DNA of 64,000 nt, from the NCBI GenBank assembly GCA_022496805.1, contig CM040085.1, positions 39,709,811-39,773,810 of the forward strand, read 5' to 3'. Origin of the DNA: Pohlia nutans (Eukaryota > Streptophyta > Bryopsida > Bryales > Mniaceae). Every line of letters starts with the position of its first letter. Position 1 is the first letter of the stretch. Under the pieces are notes generated by a model. It did not search any database. It saw only the letters and a program-made list of their open reading frames with translations, and was not told where the DNA came from. Shown one piece after another: positions 51,324 to 61,325 of the stretch. The translations under genes and the position numbers were made by a program.

Positions 51324-54300
51324 TCATGCAATATCAATATTCATCGAACGAGTACGTCTACGCTGACTGTCATGAGTGATTGTACCGCCTGCCTCAACCT
51401 CTGAATCTATCGCAAGCTTCTTTTCAACGTTGTCTTGAGATGGTTCCCAATTGTCATCCTCGTCGGCCTTTCGTTTCCCCTTGCGAGAACGATCCATATC
51501 CACCTCTCTTGCCTTAAAAACCTCCATGTACTTCTCCACACGACCGACAACAAGAGTTACAGTTTGCTCAGTTTCCCCAAATGTCGTTGACCAGTTCGAT
51601 GTCAACATATGACGTCGCCACATTTCGATGACGTCATTGATCCTCCTATCAAATGCACCTGCAACATCCGCATAGGAATTCTCCTCATCAATGAACATGT
51701 CCTCGGTCGTTGTGGCACGAAGCCTAGCCGCCTCCTCCAACTTTGAAAGGACCAGAGCTCTGCCAATCAACGTACGGTCATACGTTCCGTGTTGTTCTCC
51801 TAAGACGGGACCGGACGCCTCGTACCACGTGTTATCATCTCTCTTTTTTACTCCATTCTTTGGGAATCGGAAGAATTTTTTGTGATGTACGCTCCAATGT
51901 CCCCGAAAGTTGCGGCAAAACACCTCCCGGTCCGCCTCGTTCACAATTGCACGTGCTCGCACTTCGATCTCGTAATCTCGGGTCATCTAGAAAAGTTCGT
52001 CCTTGTCCATAAAATCTTCTACCTTAGACCCTTCTGCGTGCAAATGGTACAAGTCATGGCAGTCGAAGTTAACATCCCATACCAATGGTTGACCCCAGTT
52101 TTTGTAATTTAGAAACTTCTTCGGTTTTTGGTCCAGAGGAAGGTTCCACTGGTTGTATTCATGACCAGATGGCATAAAGGCGCGAAGGCCCATCATTTCG
52201 TAGAATCTGACATGTATAGGAGCATTGCACAGGGGACACCAAGAGCGTCGTAAGCAATGCTCCGCAACGCACTTAATATGAAAGGTATGCTGACATTGTC
52301 CTAGTTGGATCGCTCATTCTGAACCAAACCCATATTGACACAAGCAACGTGTCTCTTTCAGAAAGTCGGGAGCTGGATTACATGTATAAACCACCATCTT
52401 CTCCTTCTCCAACAAATGCGAGGAAAACACGTTATATGGCATCCACCCTTCTTCGATCGCCGAAGCCCAATCCATGTTGTTTGTTTCCAGAGAACCACAA
52501 ATCCCATGTGCCCGTGTCATCATCACGTCAACATCATTCCACATGGTAAATGTAGTCATTGTACGTGCTCCAGGCAACGCGGCTTGTCGATCAAATAATT
52601 CTTGCACCCTCCTCAAACTTCCTAGCATACAAGAGAGATTCCCACTTTTTTTCTCCTCGTACTGGAACATCAAATACAACTCACGCGCGACCAATTCATC
52701 CACATCCTTTAATTGGTGGATATAACTCAACCAAGGCAGGCTTTGCTCACGAGGTGGTATGGGCATCTCCTTGTCACTTTTCCAGAAAAGTAATTCACAC
52801 CTCGCTATATCCCTGTAATCTCTGCTTGATGCAATCGTTGTCTCAACGTCTCGATCTCACGGTTACTGGCTTCACCGGCTTCGGTTGGTGGCATTTTCCA
52901 AGGTTCTTCCTGCATCCTATCAACCGCCACGAATACCTCCGCTACACCTGGCCGCTCTAGCGAATTCGAAGGATTCTGTTCATTGTCGAGGTCACCGTCG
53001 GAGGTTTGGGCATCCAAAGGAAGGGGCAACTGCTCCGATGGCGGTACAATATCTTTAACCACTGTTTCGTCTGAAGTTTGGACATCCAAAGGAAAGGGTA
53101 ACTGGTGCGATGGAGTGAGAGTATCTTCAACCACTGTCTCATCCGAAGTATGGGCATCAAATGGAAGAGACAATTGGTCTAATGGGGAAAGAGTTTCTTC
53201 AAGTACTACTCCGTCCAAAACCTGCGCATCCAATGGAAGAGACAACTGGTCCGATCGGGCAAGAGTTTCTTCAAGTACTGCTGCGTTTGAAGTGTTGGCA
53301 TTCAACGGAATAGCGAGCTGCTCCGAAGGGACGTGAGATTTTTGAGGTAATGCTTCTTTCTTTGTAGTTTCTTCTCGCAGCTTCTCTACTTCTTCTATCA
53401 ACTGCCAATTCATCATCTGGAGATGCAGGGTCTTCAAATGGTTCTTTATGATGGTCGACTGCAGTTGCTTTATGGTTTCTCTCGCCAAGCGCTCAAATCC
53501 CCTTGCACATTCCGTTGTTTCTTTTAGTCTCTTCGTGAGCTCATCAACACGCTTCGCCTTTTCGATGACTGGCCCCCAACGGCCTAATTTTTTCTCAATT
53601 GATTGGACATCTCTAGCGAGCTGTGGTGCGATTGTACGAAGGAAAGTTGTTACGTCCATGGCTTTTACCAAGTTCACGTACACGTTCTTCGAAAGAAGTT
53701 TCAATGAACCTAGATCACTTTTCAAGTCGGGGAACTCGTCGGACAGTTCCCACTGCTCTGCTTCTGCAATTTCACCCACCTTGGGAACTTTCTCCGCCAA
53801 CTGCCCGTACGAAATCATTAGATCCTCAATAGGCATTCTCTTTGCCTCACAAGTCCCGCAATTTCCCCAACGTCCATTTGGATCCCGAATTAGTGTATCC
53901 GTGTCATCCGGACATGCGCGTTTCTTGCTCGGAGTCGAGGAACTTGGATTGCTTGGACCGCCCTTTTCCACCCGAACCGCCCAGTCCGTTCCAAAGTTAT
54001 ACTTTTCTTGGCAGTCCTCCGTGGTAATTGTATCGGACCTCAACTTCTGTTTCCCCTTTGATTCCGTAGTTCCCTGAATTAGCGTGGATGGGTTATGCGG
54101 CAACAGTTCCTCGCCCTCCTTGCACGGTACCGATCGAGACGGAGAAGTTGCAATATCTTCGACTTTGTCTTCTAAGTCCCATTCAACTTTGACTTCTATT
54201 TCCTCCCGTTCAGCATTGACTTCGGTTTCCACACTTGCATCCAAATTGTCCAAAGCGGCCATAGGCAGTACTGGTAATTTAGCGGTCTTTGGTTTGACTT

Positions 54301-54877
54301 CCACTCGAGTGTCTCGACCTGAGCTGCTTGTAGTCGACGTGCCCGGTTTCTTTAAAGAGACCAACATCTCTTTTGTGCTTGTAGATGCTGGATCATACAA
54401 ATCAGGAATATCTCGCTGCCCGTTTGCCAACTGAATTGGCATCGATTTAATTGCAGGGTATGTACTCCAATCCACCTTGCGCTCCAACCTTAATTCCACA
54501 TAGGCCATTGCCAGTGTGTTGTAGTTGAATGTTCCCTTTGACTTCGAACGACCTCCAAACAATGCCCTCCATACCTCTTCCGCTCGGTGAAGGAAATGAT
54601 CATCTTTGCACAAGTTTGGTTTGGCAGTAAAGGTTCTTGCCATCATTGGTAATTAATCCCTCGGCCACAGTTTACCAATGTAGGACAGTTTGACATAATT
54701 TCTGCAATCCGTGGCAGACCAATATTCGTCCTTAACTTCTTCCCATCGTGGTGCGGCTAGAATAGTTGGGTCGTCCAATACGGCGTAATCGATCGCATGC
54801 GGGGCCCCTTTAGGCTTGTTCCTCCTAGGCCCAGCATTAGCATTCGGAACGTGACCCTCACGTTGGTCATCGGCCAT
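51324..54877 (-). pseudogene. Cargo gene B: large RING-finger gene with several stops
   Basis: It starts at ATG 54877 (MADDQREGHVPNANAG) with an N-terminal region homologous to cargo gene A. TAA at 54653-54655 follows KLWPRD. A 613-codon frame (54646-52805) then holds Ser/Pro/acidic regions, a GNCGTCEAKR zinc-ribbon-like pair, predicted coiled coil (SIEKKLGRWGPVIEKAKRVD onward) and five tandem repeats of about 26 residues. Near 52800 the frame shifts. The next frame holds a RING-type finger, with CLCQ, then after an in-frame TGA (52314-52316) QCQHTFHIKC...CPLCNAP. TAG at 51987-51989 precedes the last 220 codons (basic, RKGKRKADED tail). RING fingers usually give ubiquitin E3 ligase activity. 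Without introns to explain them, the stops mark a decayed gene. The homology to A and shared orientation suggest a family carried by the element. Confidence 0.6.
52985..53340 (-). repeat. 78-bp coding tandem repeats in cargo gene B
   Basis: Five units of about 26 residues: PSxQLxxPLDAQTSDxxVVE-type with endings TL(A/S/T)P. DNA units are about 78 bp, for example GGCATCCAAAGGAAGGGGCA against GGCATCAAATGGAAGAGACA. Confidence 0.85.
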
Positions 54878-54924
54878 TGCTTAGAGATGTGTGAATGCAC
54901 CGTGTGCAATTACCGAGACAGAAT

Positions 54925-55098
54925 GCCGCGACGAGGTGAATCGATCGTGTACCCTAAACCGTGAGGTAATCCCGCGATAATGTGAATCAACCGTTTGCAT
55001 AAAAACCCCGCGAAAATGTGTAAGAACCGTCTGTGTAAGAAAACCGCGATAATGTGAGTGACCCGTCCGTGTGAAAATACCGCGAAGATATGAATAAA
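54925..55098. repeat. 36-bp tandem repeat upstream of cargo gene B
   Basis: About four to five units with CCGTxTGxxTAAAAAxCCGC and GAxAATGTG cores. It lies in the divergent intergenic region between cargo gene B (minus) and the transposase (plus), so it may be regulatory. Confidence 0.75.
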
Positions 55099-55109
55099 GT
55101 GTGTAAGAT

Positions 55110-55146
55110 GCTTATTGTGACCAACCGGTGATTGGTCACAATAAGC
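55110..55146. promoter_or_regulatory. Perfect 15-bp-stem hairpin
   Basis: GCTTATTGTGACCAA, 7-nt loop, TTGGTCACAATAAGC. It lies between the two divergent genes; a possible protein-binding palindrome. Confidence 0.5.
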
Positions 55147-55242
55147 ATATGACCTCTCATCTCTGTAGTAAATAAGGCCAGGAAGTCCACAAAGGGAATT
55201 GCCAGCAACCTGATTTAGGAGTGAGAAGTGAGAGGAAATGGG

Positions 55243-55625
55243 GCCGGACGGGCCTTCTATACTGCCGTCCGCGCGAACCAGCCCGTCCGCCCATCCGAAC
55301 CGGGCCTGCCGTCCGATCTGTCGTCCGGAGCGTGCTGCCCGTCCGATCATCGTCGTCCGATGGGGTGGCGGCGGCGGACCGTAAACCCTAAAGCAAAACC
55401 CTAAGGCGTCCGATGTCTTGGTGCGTCCGATGCATCGCGTCCGATCCTGCCGTCCGATTCTGCCGTCCAATCCAGGCCGTGCGATCCAGCGCGTCCGGTC
55501 CAGCCCGTCCGATCCACACCGGCCGATCCGGACCGTCCCTCCAGTGCGTCCGATCCAGCCCAAATAGATCGGACGGCATATCGGACGGCACAGCGGACGG
55601 CAGAACGGACCAGCCAGGCTGTCCA
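55243..55625. repeat. CGGACGG cluster with an orientation switch
   Basis: The motif is mainly reversed (GCCGTCCG, CGTCCGATCC) up to about 55560, then forward (ATCGGACGGC). It lies about 300 bp upstream of the transposase start. Confidence 0.85.
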
Positions 55626-55671
55626 ACGGCTAGTTCGGCAGATGGTAGTATAAAGCATGAAGGTTTTGTTT

Positions 55672-55791
55672 TGGTGAGTTCATTCGAACTCACCAGTTGT
55701 CAAGGGCTGTGGGCAACCTTTTGGTATCCCTTGCTTGACCATTACCGAGTTTGAATGCGCGGTTGTCAAATTCCGTTCGGAATTTGACAAC
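55672..55791. promoter_or_regulatory. Two perfect hairpins just upstream of the transposase
   Basis: TGGTGAGTTC-attc-GAACTCACCA at 55672-55695 and GTTGTCAAATTCC-gttc-GGAATTTGACAAC at 55762-55791 (stem starts at 55762). Both have 4-nt loops of similar sequence. They could be operators or cruciform sites in the transposase promoter. Role inferred from position only. Confidence 0.45.
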
Positions 55792-55903
55792 TACTGTATT
55801 TTACATACAGGATACATTTTTTCGTCGCGCAATTACGAGGTACTGCACGCCGTCACTTAAAACTATTGGGTAGCGGAACCTAAACCCCCTTGAACCTTTC
55901 AAG

Positions 55904-58900
55904 ATGCCCAGCGATTGGGAAGATTGGTATGTGGATATAGCCCCCGGAAAAGTGAAGTGCTTACTATGTGCAGCACTTTTTGCAAGGAAGGCGGCGAGGA
56001 TGTTGAGTCACCTTGGATACCGGAACGCATCAGGAAACCGTGACACTGGCGTCGGTATATGCAAGAGACTCACACCGCAGATTAAAGGGCTCTTTCTTAA
56101 TTGCAGAGGAGATCCTCCTAAGCGTCCAAATCCAGATCTATCCGATGAATGTCGCACTCCGAGAGCGGGAAATATGGACATGATGGAGCTTTGCACACCG
56201 CAATCGCTAGATCGAGAGTCACGCGATGGACCACAAGAGATTCCAAATCAGAGGTCAGGTTCTAATACAAATGAAACTACCGCGAGCAGACCACCATCCA
56301 CGGAACGTGACAGTGCAGCTGGCAGGGCCGCCCGTCCATTGCGACAAGCAGGAATACCAGAGGGTTTTCAGGAAGACAAACGAAGGGAGTTAGACAAGAT
56401 ATGGGCAAGGTTCTTTTACGAGGCGAATATCCCTTTTGCGATAGCACGGAATTCAACTTTCAAAGAGGCCGTACGGAGGACTTCTGCTTTTCGGGGACCA
56501 TACACACCACCCTCTTACAATGACTTACGGAAGAAACTCTTGATGCAGGCCAAGAATGAGCTAGGGGTGGTCTTGGAAGGTAAAATGGCAGATAGCATTC
56601 GCAAGTTTGGAGCCACGTTGACATTTGATGGATGGAGCTCGTGCACAAACCAACCATTATTCAATTGCATGATAGTGTCTGCGGTAGGAGAACACTTTCT
56701 TGGATCGGTAGACACTTCGGGACATTCGAAGACAGCAACGTACCAAGCGACCATCATAAAGAAGTTCATTGAAGGCGTTGGATCGCAGAACGTGGTGCAA
56801 ATTGCAACGGACAACGCATCTGTCATGAAGGCAGCAGCGGATCTCGTGACGAACAAATATGACCACATATACTTCCAAGGATGTGCTGTTCACGCAATGA
56901 ACCTGTTATTGGGGGACATCGCGAAGGCAAACTGGATAGCTCACGTGTTGAAGAAGGCCCGGACGATCGTGACGTTTATAAAGAAGAGACACATGCCTCT
57001 TGCAGTATTTCGAAAGCACGAGAAGAAGTTCAGCCTAGTATTGGCAGGGAAAACTAGATTTGGATCAAATTTCATGATGGTGGATCGATTACTCGAGGTC
57101 AGACAGGCCTTAGAGCAGTCAGTTGTGGACGAACAGTGGACGTCCTATGTCGTCACACTCCGAGACAAGCGGGGGGGGATCAAAGCGCGCACTATCTCTC
57201 GAGATGTGAGAAGGTATATACTGGATGATCACTTTTGGCAAAGATGCACTAACTTTCAGGAGGTGGTTGCACCGTTGATGTATGCACTGCGGGATTTTGA
57301 CAGTGGGGAACCTGGTATGGGCAAAATTCGACACATCTTTCACAATGTGGAGAAACACATTGAAAGGGTGAAGGATGAGTTCTTTCCATTGGATGGTGGA
57401 GAAAGCATTGATGTGGAGAAGCACTTCCGCGACCGATGGGCATTGGTCAGAACGGATTTACACGATGCGGGTGCACTTTTGAATCCGTATTTGCTACACG
57501 ATAAGGAACTCGCAGACGATTTAGATGCCATCACAGCATGCAAGCGTGTGCTCGGGAAATTATGTTCTCCAGAAACATATCCGGATGTGGTGCTAGAGTT
57601 TTTGGCATTCCGTCACAAGGAACCGCCATTCCACAATATGTTGGATCCGAAACAACAGAAGTTTTCGCCTCATGCATGGTGGGATTTTGAAGGGGCATGC
57701 GGAAAGCTCATCGCACCAATAGCACGGAGAATCCTAGCCCAAACCGTGTCATCGTCATCATGCGAACGCAATTGGAGTAGTTATTCTTTCGTGCACAACA
57801 GGTCTCGGAATCGCCTCCAACAAAAGAGGGCTGAAGATTTAGTGTACGTGTACACAAATTCAAAGCTCCTCGCAAAGGCTAAGAGAAAGGATGAGAAGAA
57901 GTGGTACGACGAAAATGTATCATCAGAGGATTCGGATTCCGCTTCAGAAGAATCGGATGGAGATGATGAAGGCGATTGGGTGGGTAATCATGCATCAGAC
58001 GATGATCGCTGGGCTGATGTGCCTCTTGACGATTGGAGTGATCAACTCTCTCCACGAAGGCCGGATTCGTCTCCAGCAAGATCTGGTCGATCAAGCCACG
58101 ATGTATACGAGTTTGCTGAGGATGGAGAGGAGGGCAATCACGTGCAAGCATCAAATGCCGACGATACCGGTGTGAATGTCAGAGAAGAGGACAATTCAAT
58201 TCCGGCGTTGGGTGAAGAAGAGGGGGACAAACGTGGTGAAGATGGTGGCACAAGGATTGACACCGTGCAGGAGGGTGTTTTGAAGGACCCCAAAGATTCT
58301 GAGTTGGAGCTTTCTCCTGGACGAAAGGCCACAACGGTGAACAATGGCCACTCCAAATGGAAAGGCATAGAGGAAGATTTTGGTCCAATCAGTAAGAGTC
58401 CGTTGAAGTTTGGAGAGAGAGATTCTCCTCGTGGACCCCGTCTTGAGGACCAGATGCAGAGGACCGCCCTTGCATCTAGAGCCTTATTTGATAATTCTAA
58501 AACACCAACACCCCGAGTTCCACTTGCATCTTCAACGGGATTGGTATCCCTTTCCAAAGCGGTGAATAAACGTGTGAGAGAATCGGATGGAGATTCGGAA
58601 AGCGACGGAAATTTGTCTTTATCAGTAGCTATAATAAAGAAGCCATCAGGTGTGCCCCCAAGGCACAATCAACGGCCAATGCAGAAGATGACGGTGAAGG
58701 AGACACTTGTGGGCCCGAAACATATATCATCGAGTGGAGAGAAATTTGGCGCAACAAGAAACGGCAGCGCTAAACGAAAAAGGCTCATGCAACCATTTGC
58801 TGCTTCTCCGCCAAAGCCAGGACGAGTTAAAACACCCCTTGACGCAAGTGGATCCACATGGAAAATGAAGAGTATCCAACCAGTAAAGAAGGAGAGAAAG

Positions 58901-58999
58901 GAAAACGAGTATTACTCTCACAGTGACGACGAGTCATATGATGCAGAGGACAGTAGCGGAGCAGAGGTGAAAGGAGATTTTGATTACAAGGCAGATTGA
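55904..58999 (+). CDS. hAT transposase (BED finger, DUF659, hAT dimerisation), 1031 aa
   Basis: Catalyses cut-and-paste transposition of hAT elements; nuclear DNA-binding enzyme. One uninterrupted frame starts at ATG 55904. A BED-like zinc finger lies at residues 19-53 (KVKCLLC, H36, C53). A DUF659/RNase-H-like core follows: TFDGWSS (D242), ATDNASVM (D303) and CAVHAMNLLLGDI (from C327). The C-terminal hAT dimerisation motif SSSSCERNWSSY is at about 616-627, with NRLQQKRAEDLVYVY after it. After residue about 665 there is a Ser/Asp/Glu-rich tail of some 360 residues, unusual for the family, which normally ends soon after the dimerisation domain. It lies at the right side of the giant element, with CGGACGG clusters upstream and downstream. 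It is the only intact large gene in the element, so it may still work. Confidence 0.95.
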   Translation: MPSDWEDWYVDIAPGKVKCLLCAALFARKAARMLSHLGYRNASGNRDTGVGICKRLTPQIKGLFLNCRGDPPKRPNPDLSDECRTPRAGNMDMMELCTPQSLDRESRDGPQEIPNQRSGSNTNETTASRPPSTERDSAAGRAARPLRQAGIPEGFQEDKRRELDKIWARFFYEANIPFAIARNSTFKEAVRRTSAFRGPYTPPSYNDLRKKLLMQAKNELGVVLEGKMADSIRKFGATLTFDGWSSCTNQPLFNCMIVSAVGEHFLGSVDTSGHSKTATYQATIIKKFIEGVGSQNVVQIATDNASVMKAAADLVTNKYDHIYFQGCAVHAMNLLLGDIAKANWIAHVLKKARTIVTFIKKRHMPLAVFRKHEKKFSLVLAGKTRFGSNFMMVDRLLEVRQALEQSVVDEQWTSYVVTLRDKRGGIKARTISRDVRRYILDDHFWQRCTNFQEVVAPLMYALRDFDSGEPGMGKIRHIFHNVEKHIERVKDEFFPLDGGESIDVEKHFRDRWALVRTDLHDAGALLNPYLLHDKELADDLDAITACKRVLGKLCSPETYPDVVLEFLAFRHKEPPFHNMLDPKQQKFSPHAWWDFEGACGKLIAPIARRILAQTVSSSSCERNWSSYSFVHNRSRNRLQQKRAEDLVYVYTNSKLLAKAKRKDEKKWYDENVSSEDSDSASEESDGDDEGDWVGNHASDDDRWADVPLDDWSDQLSPRRPDSSPARSGRSSHDVYEFAEDGEEGNHVQASNADDTGVNVREEDNSIPALGEEEGDKRGEDGGTRIDTVQEGVLKDPKDSELELSPGRKATTVNNGHSKWKGIEEDFGPISKSPLKFGERDSPRGPRLEDQMQRTALASRALFDNSKTPTPRVPLASSTGLVSLSKAVNKRVRESDGDSESDGNLSLSVAIIKKPSGVPPRHNQRPMQKMTVKETLVGPKHISSSGEKFGATRNGSAKRKRLMQPFAASPPKPGRVKTPLDASGSTWKMKSIQPVKKERKENEYYSHSDDESYDAEDSSGAEVKGDFDYKAD

Positions 59000-59394
59000 A
59001 AACTCAATAGCATTTATGTATTTTCGTAGAGTTTTTTTTATAAGATATTCTAGTATTAAGTAATTGTAGTTGTTTGGACAGGAGATAGATTTTATAAGTA
59101 TATCTTTCTGTAGTGATATGCATGACGTACATGAATAGATGGCAATATTTTGTTGACGTTCCCTTTATTGAATGTTTGTTCACCTGCGAAATATAATATA
59201 TGACACTATTTTTATGTTTTATGTTGTTGGAACGAGAGTGGCTATAACCCTAAACAAGGTCGCTATATTTTTATTACAATGAGGCTCCAGTGACTTAATG
59301 AGATTTTAATTTATATTTTCCACCATTACAATCACCCTAGAACGGCCTGGAGTGTTCAGGGTTTAGTCCTTGAGAACCCCTAAACCGGCCTGGC
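59000..59394. other. 3' flank of the transposase
   Basis: AT-rich, likely 3' UTR/polyadenylation region. ACCCTAAACxxGG recurs (about 59249 and 59378). No gene. Confidence 0.4.
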
Positions 59395-59397
59395 CGT

Positions 59398-59660
59398 CCT
59401 CTAGTTGTCCGCGTGCCGTCCGCCCGCCCGGTCGTCCGTCCCGCCGTCCACCAGGCCGTCCGCCCTACCGTCCGCCATCAAACTCCGTCCGTCGAGCCGT
59501 CCGGACGGACGGGCGGCAGGCCGTCCGCAACGCTGTCCGCTAAGCCGTCCGCAGGGTAAAAACGGCAGCGGATAAAGTAAATCACAGTTTACCCAGCGGA
59601 CGCTGGCGTCCGGACGTCCCGACTTCAAACCGGACGCGATTTCCTCCAAAGACGTCCGAA
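59398..59660. repeat. Right CGGACGG subterminal cluster (reverse orientation)
   Basis: GCCGTCCG and CGTCCGxC motifs, the reverse complement of the left cluster, reach to within 12 bp of the right terminus. End clusters in inverted orientation fit subterminal transposase-binding sites. Confidence 0.85.
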
Positions 59661-59680
59661 GTGACAACCCTGTTTGTACA

Positions 59681-61325
59681 CACTTGTGGTATGCTGCTAT
59701 AAATTTATGAAGTTAAAATTTGACCCCCTTCTAGCAATTTCCATAAAACATGTGCACTTTTCACAAGCGATACGCTACCGAATCTAAGTAGAAATGCTTA
59801 ATTTGGATAAGAAGATTGAAATTTTGCAAACTTTATTGTGGTAGACATCTTAACTTTGGACTTTTAAAAACAATGCAATTTGTGTCGTCACAGAATTTCA
59901 TCCCAATATTTATTGATGATTTTCTAAATATAAGAAAATGCACCAATTTGTAGACTGCGACAAAAAGTTTGGATGACCGTAGCTTGCAACTACCTATGGA
60001 ATTTAGTTGCACTAGCTGCATCTTCCACTTACTAGCTCATAGCTTGCAATCACTCTATATACAATTGAAAGAAAAACTTTAACCTTACAATTCCGCAATT
60101 GCATGATTCTATAATGTTCCCAAAATTTCTTCATTCCACAAGAACTTGTGGAGTGCACTTAAAGTTAAGAATAGGAATCAAATGAGTGCATACTTTTCAA
60201 CCTCCTTATGTAAGTATTACAAAACCATTTTAAATTTGCAAAAAAAACATAAAGTATTTGAACACAATCGAAAGTTTCAGTTGTATTAGTTTTGAAAAGT
60301 AATCAATTGTAAATATTTTATATTGATATTTGAAGCAAGGAACAACATATATTAGTTCAAGCTTCAATTATTTGTTATTATAAAATTTTAAAAACTTTTG
60401 GTCCTAAAACTTTATACCAAATGATAAATATATATATACAAGTACTGATTTGGCACCTAAAAAATCTTAATTTAAACACTGTTTTAAAGTCAAATTTTTC
60501 ACAAGGTATGCTATTTAAATGCGCTCACGTGTATTTTTAATCTGAACTGTAGTTTCACTCCGTCGGCATTGGATGATACAATTGTACGGTTGGTAATCCA
60601 ATTTTTCCATCATGTAGCCATGCTTGTAATATCCTTGTTAGAAAACAACCCCTAATTCTAGTCAATGTATACTGACGATTTAGGCTTTGATATAAACATA
60701 TGAATAAAAAACAAAGGAAGACATTGCTCTTATAAATAACACTAACTTTAACCCTTAAACATACCACTCCTTTGTAGGAAACTCAAACTACACAATTTAG
60801 CCTTCAAGATTTATCAAAATATATTTTGTAATATTTTTCACGTATGGAATAGAATGTTTCCAGTAGTTGGTAGTTAAGTAAGGTATAAGTTTTTTGAATT
60901 CATAATAAATCATAAAACCCCAATCTTTTCAAGCATTTGAATAACTTTTTGTTCAAAGCTCAAAACCTAGAGTTTTTGTTTTTTTTTTAAATATTAAATT
61001 TAGAAAAAGCTTGGCTTTTAAGCACTCTCTAACTCTAAGTAGGCATCTCAATAATAATAACCAATGTCTTTTACTTTTATACATTACATTTTGTTTTTAA
61101 AAATAAGATGTCTTTTATAAAAAAGTAAAAACATAAGCTCTATATTTAACCACGATAATGTTATTTTACTTTTATGCACTTAAATAGTACCTTGCATGCA
61201 GAGAAGAAAGTTATTTCTCAAGTCCTGTCCTTTACGATTCAAAGCATGAACAAATTGTAGTGAGATAGAAAGTTAATGAAATTTGATCAATCGAATAGGT
61301 TTGATTTTTATATCCATAGGTTACA
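59681..61325. other. AT-rich DNA between the giant hAT and the next transposase
   Basis: No gene recognised. It contains the CCGTAGCTTGCAACTA motifs near 59978 discussed with the CACTA-type end, and a lone TTAACCCTTAAACATACC at about 60748 that could be one end of a TTAA element. It probably includes promoter/5' UTR of the gene starting at 61326. Confidence 0.4.

Larger units (their letters stand above)
39188..59672 (+). mobile_element. Giant hAT-type transposon with cargo genes (20,485 bp)
   Basis: The left end reads TTTGTACA|CAGGGTTGTTCGGACG and the right end CGTCCGAAGTGACAACCCTG|TTTGTACA. The 8-bp sequence at 39180-39187 and 59673-59680 is identical, as expected for a hAT target duplication, and CAGGGTTG is a typical hAT terminus. 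Inside are an intact hAT transposase (55904-58999), a divergent kinase gene (41089-42582), two homologous ubiquitin-related genes (46025-47110, 51324-54877), nested TTAA elements, and clusters of CGGACGG-type repeats at both ends and between the genes. Cargo genes are all on the minus strand and the transposase is on plus. Ordinary hAT elements are a few kb, so this one is unusually large. Internal arrays may mean it grew by merger of smaller elements. Confidence 0.85.

Noticed and set aside
41986..54655. Stop codon reassignment or programmed read-through
   Set aside because: TAA, TAG and TGA all occur in the decayed frames, while the intact kinase and hAT genes use ordinary stops. Decay is simpler.
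55904..58999. Intron-containing gene model for the hAT transposase
   Set aside because: One continuous 1031-codon frame explains all motifs in order, so no intron is needed.
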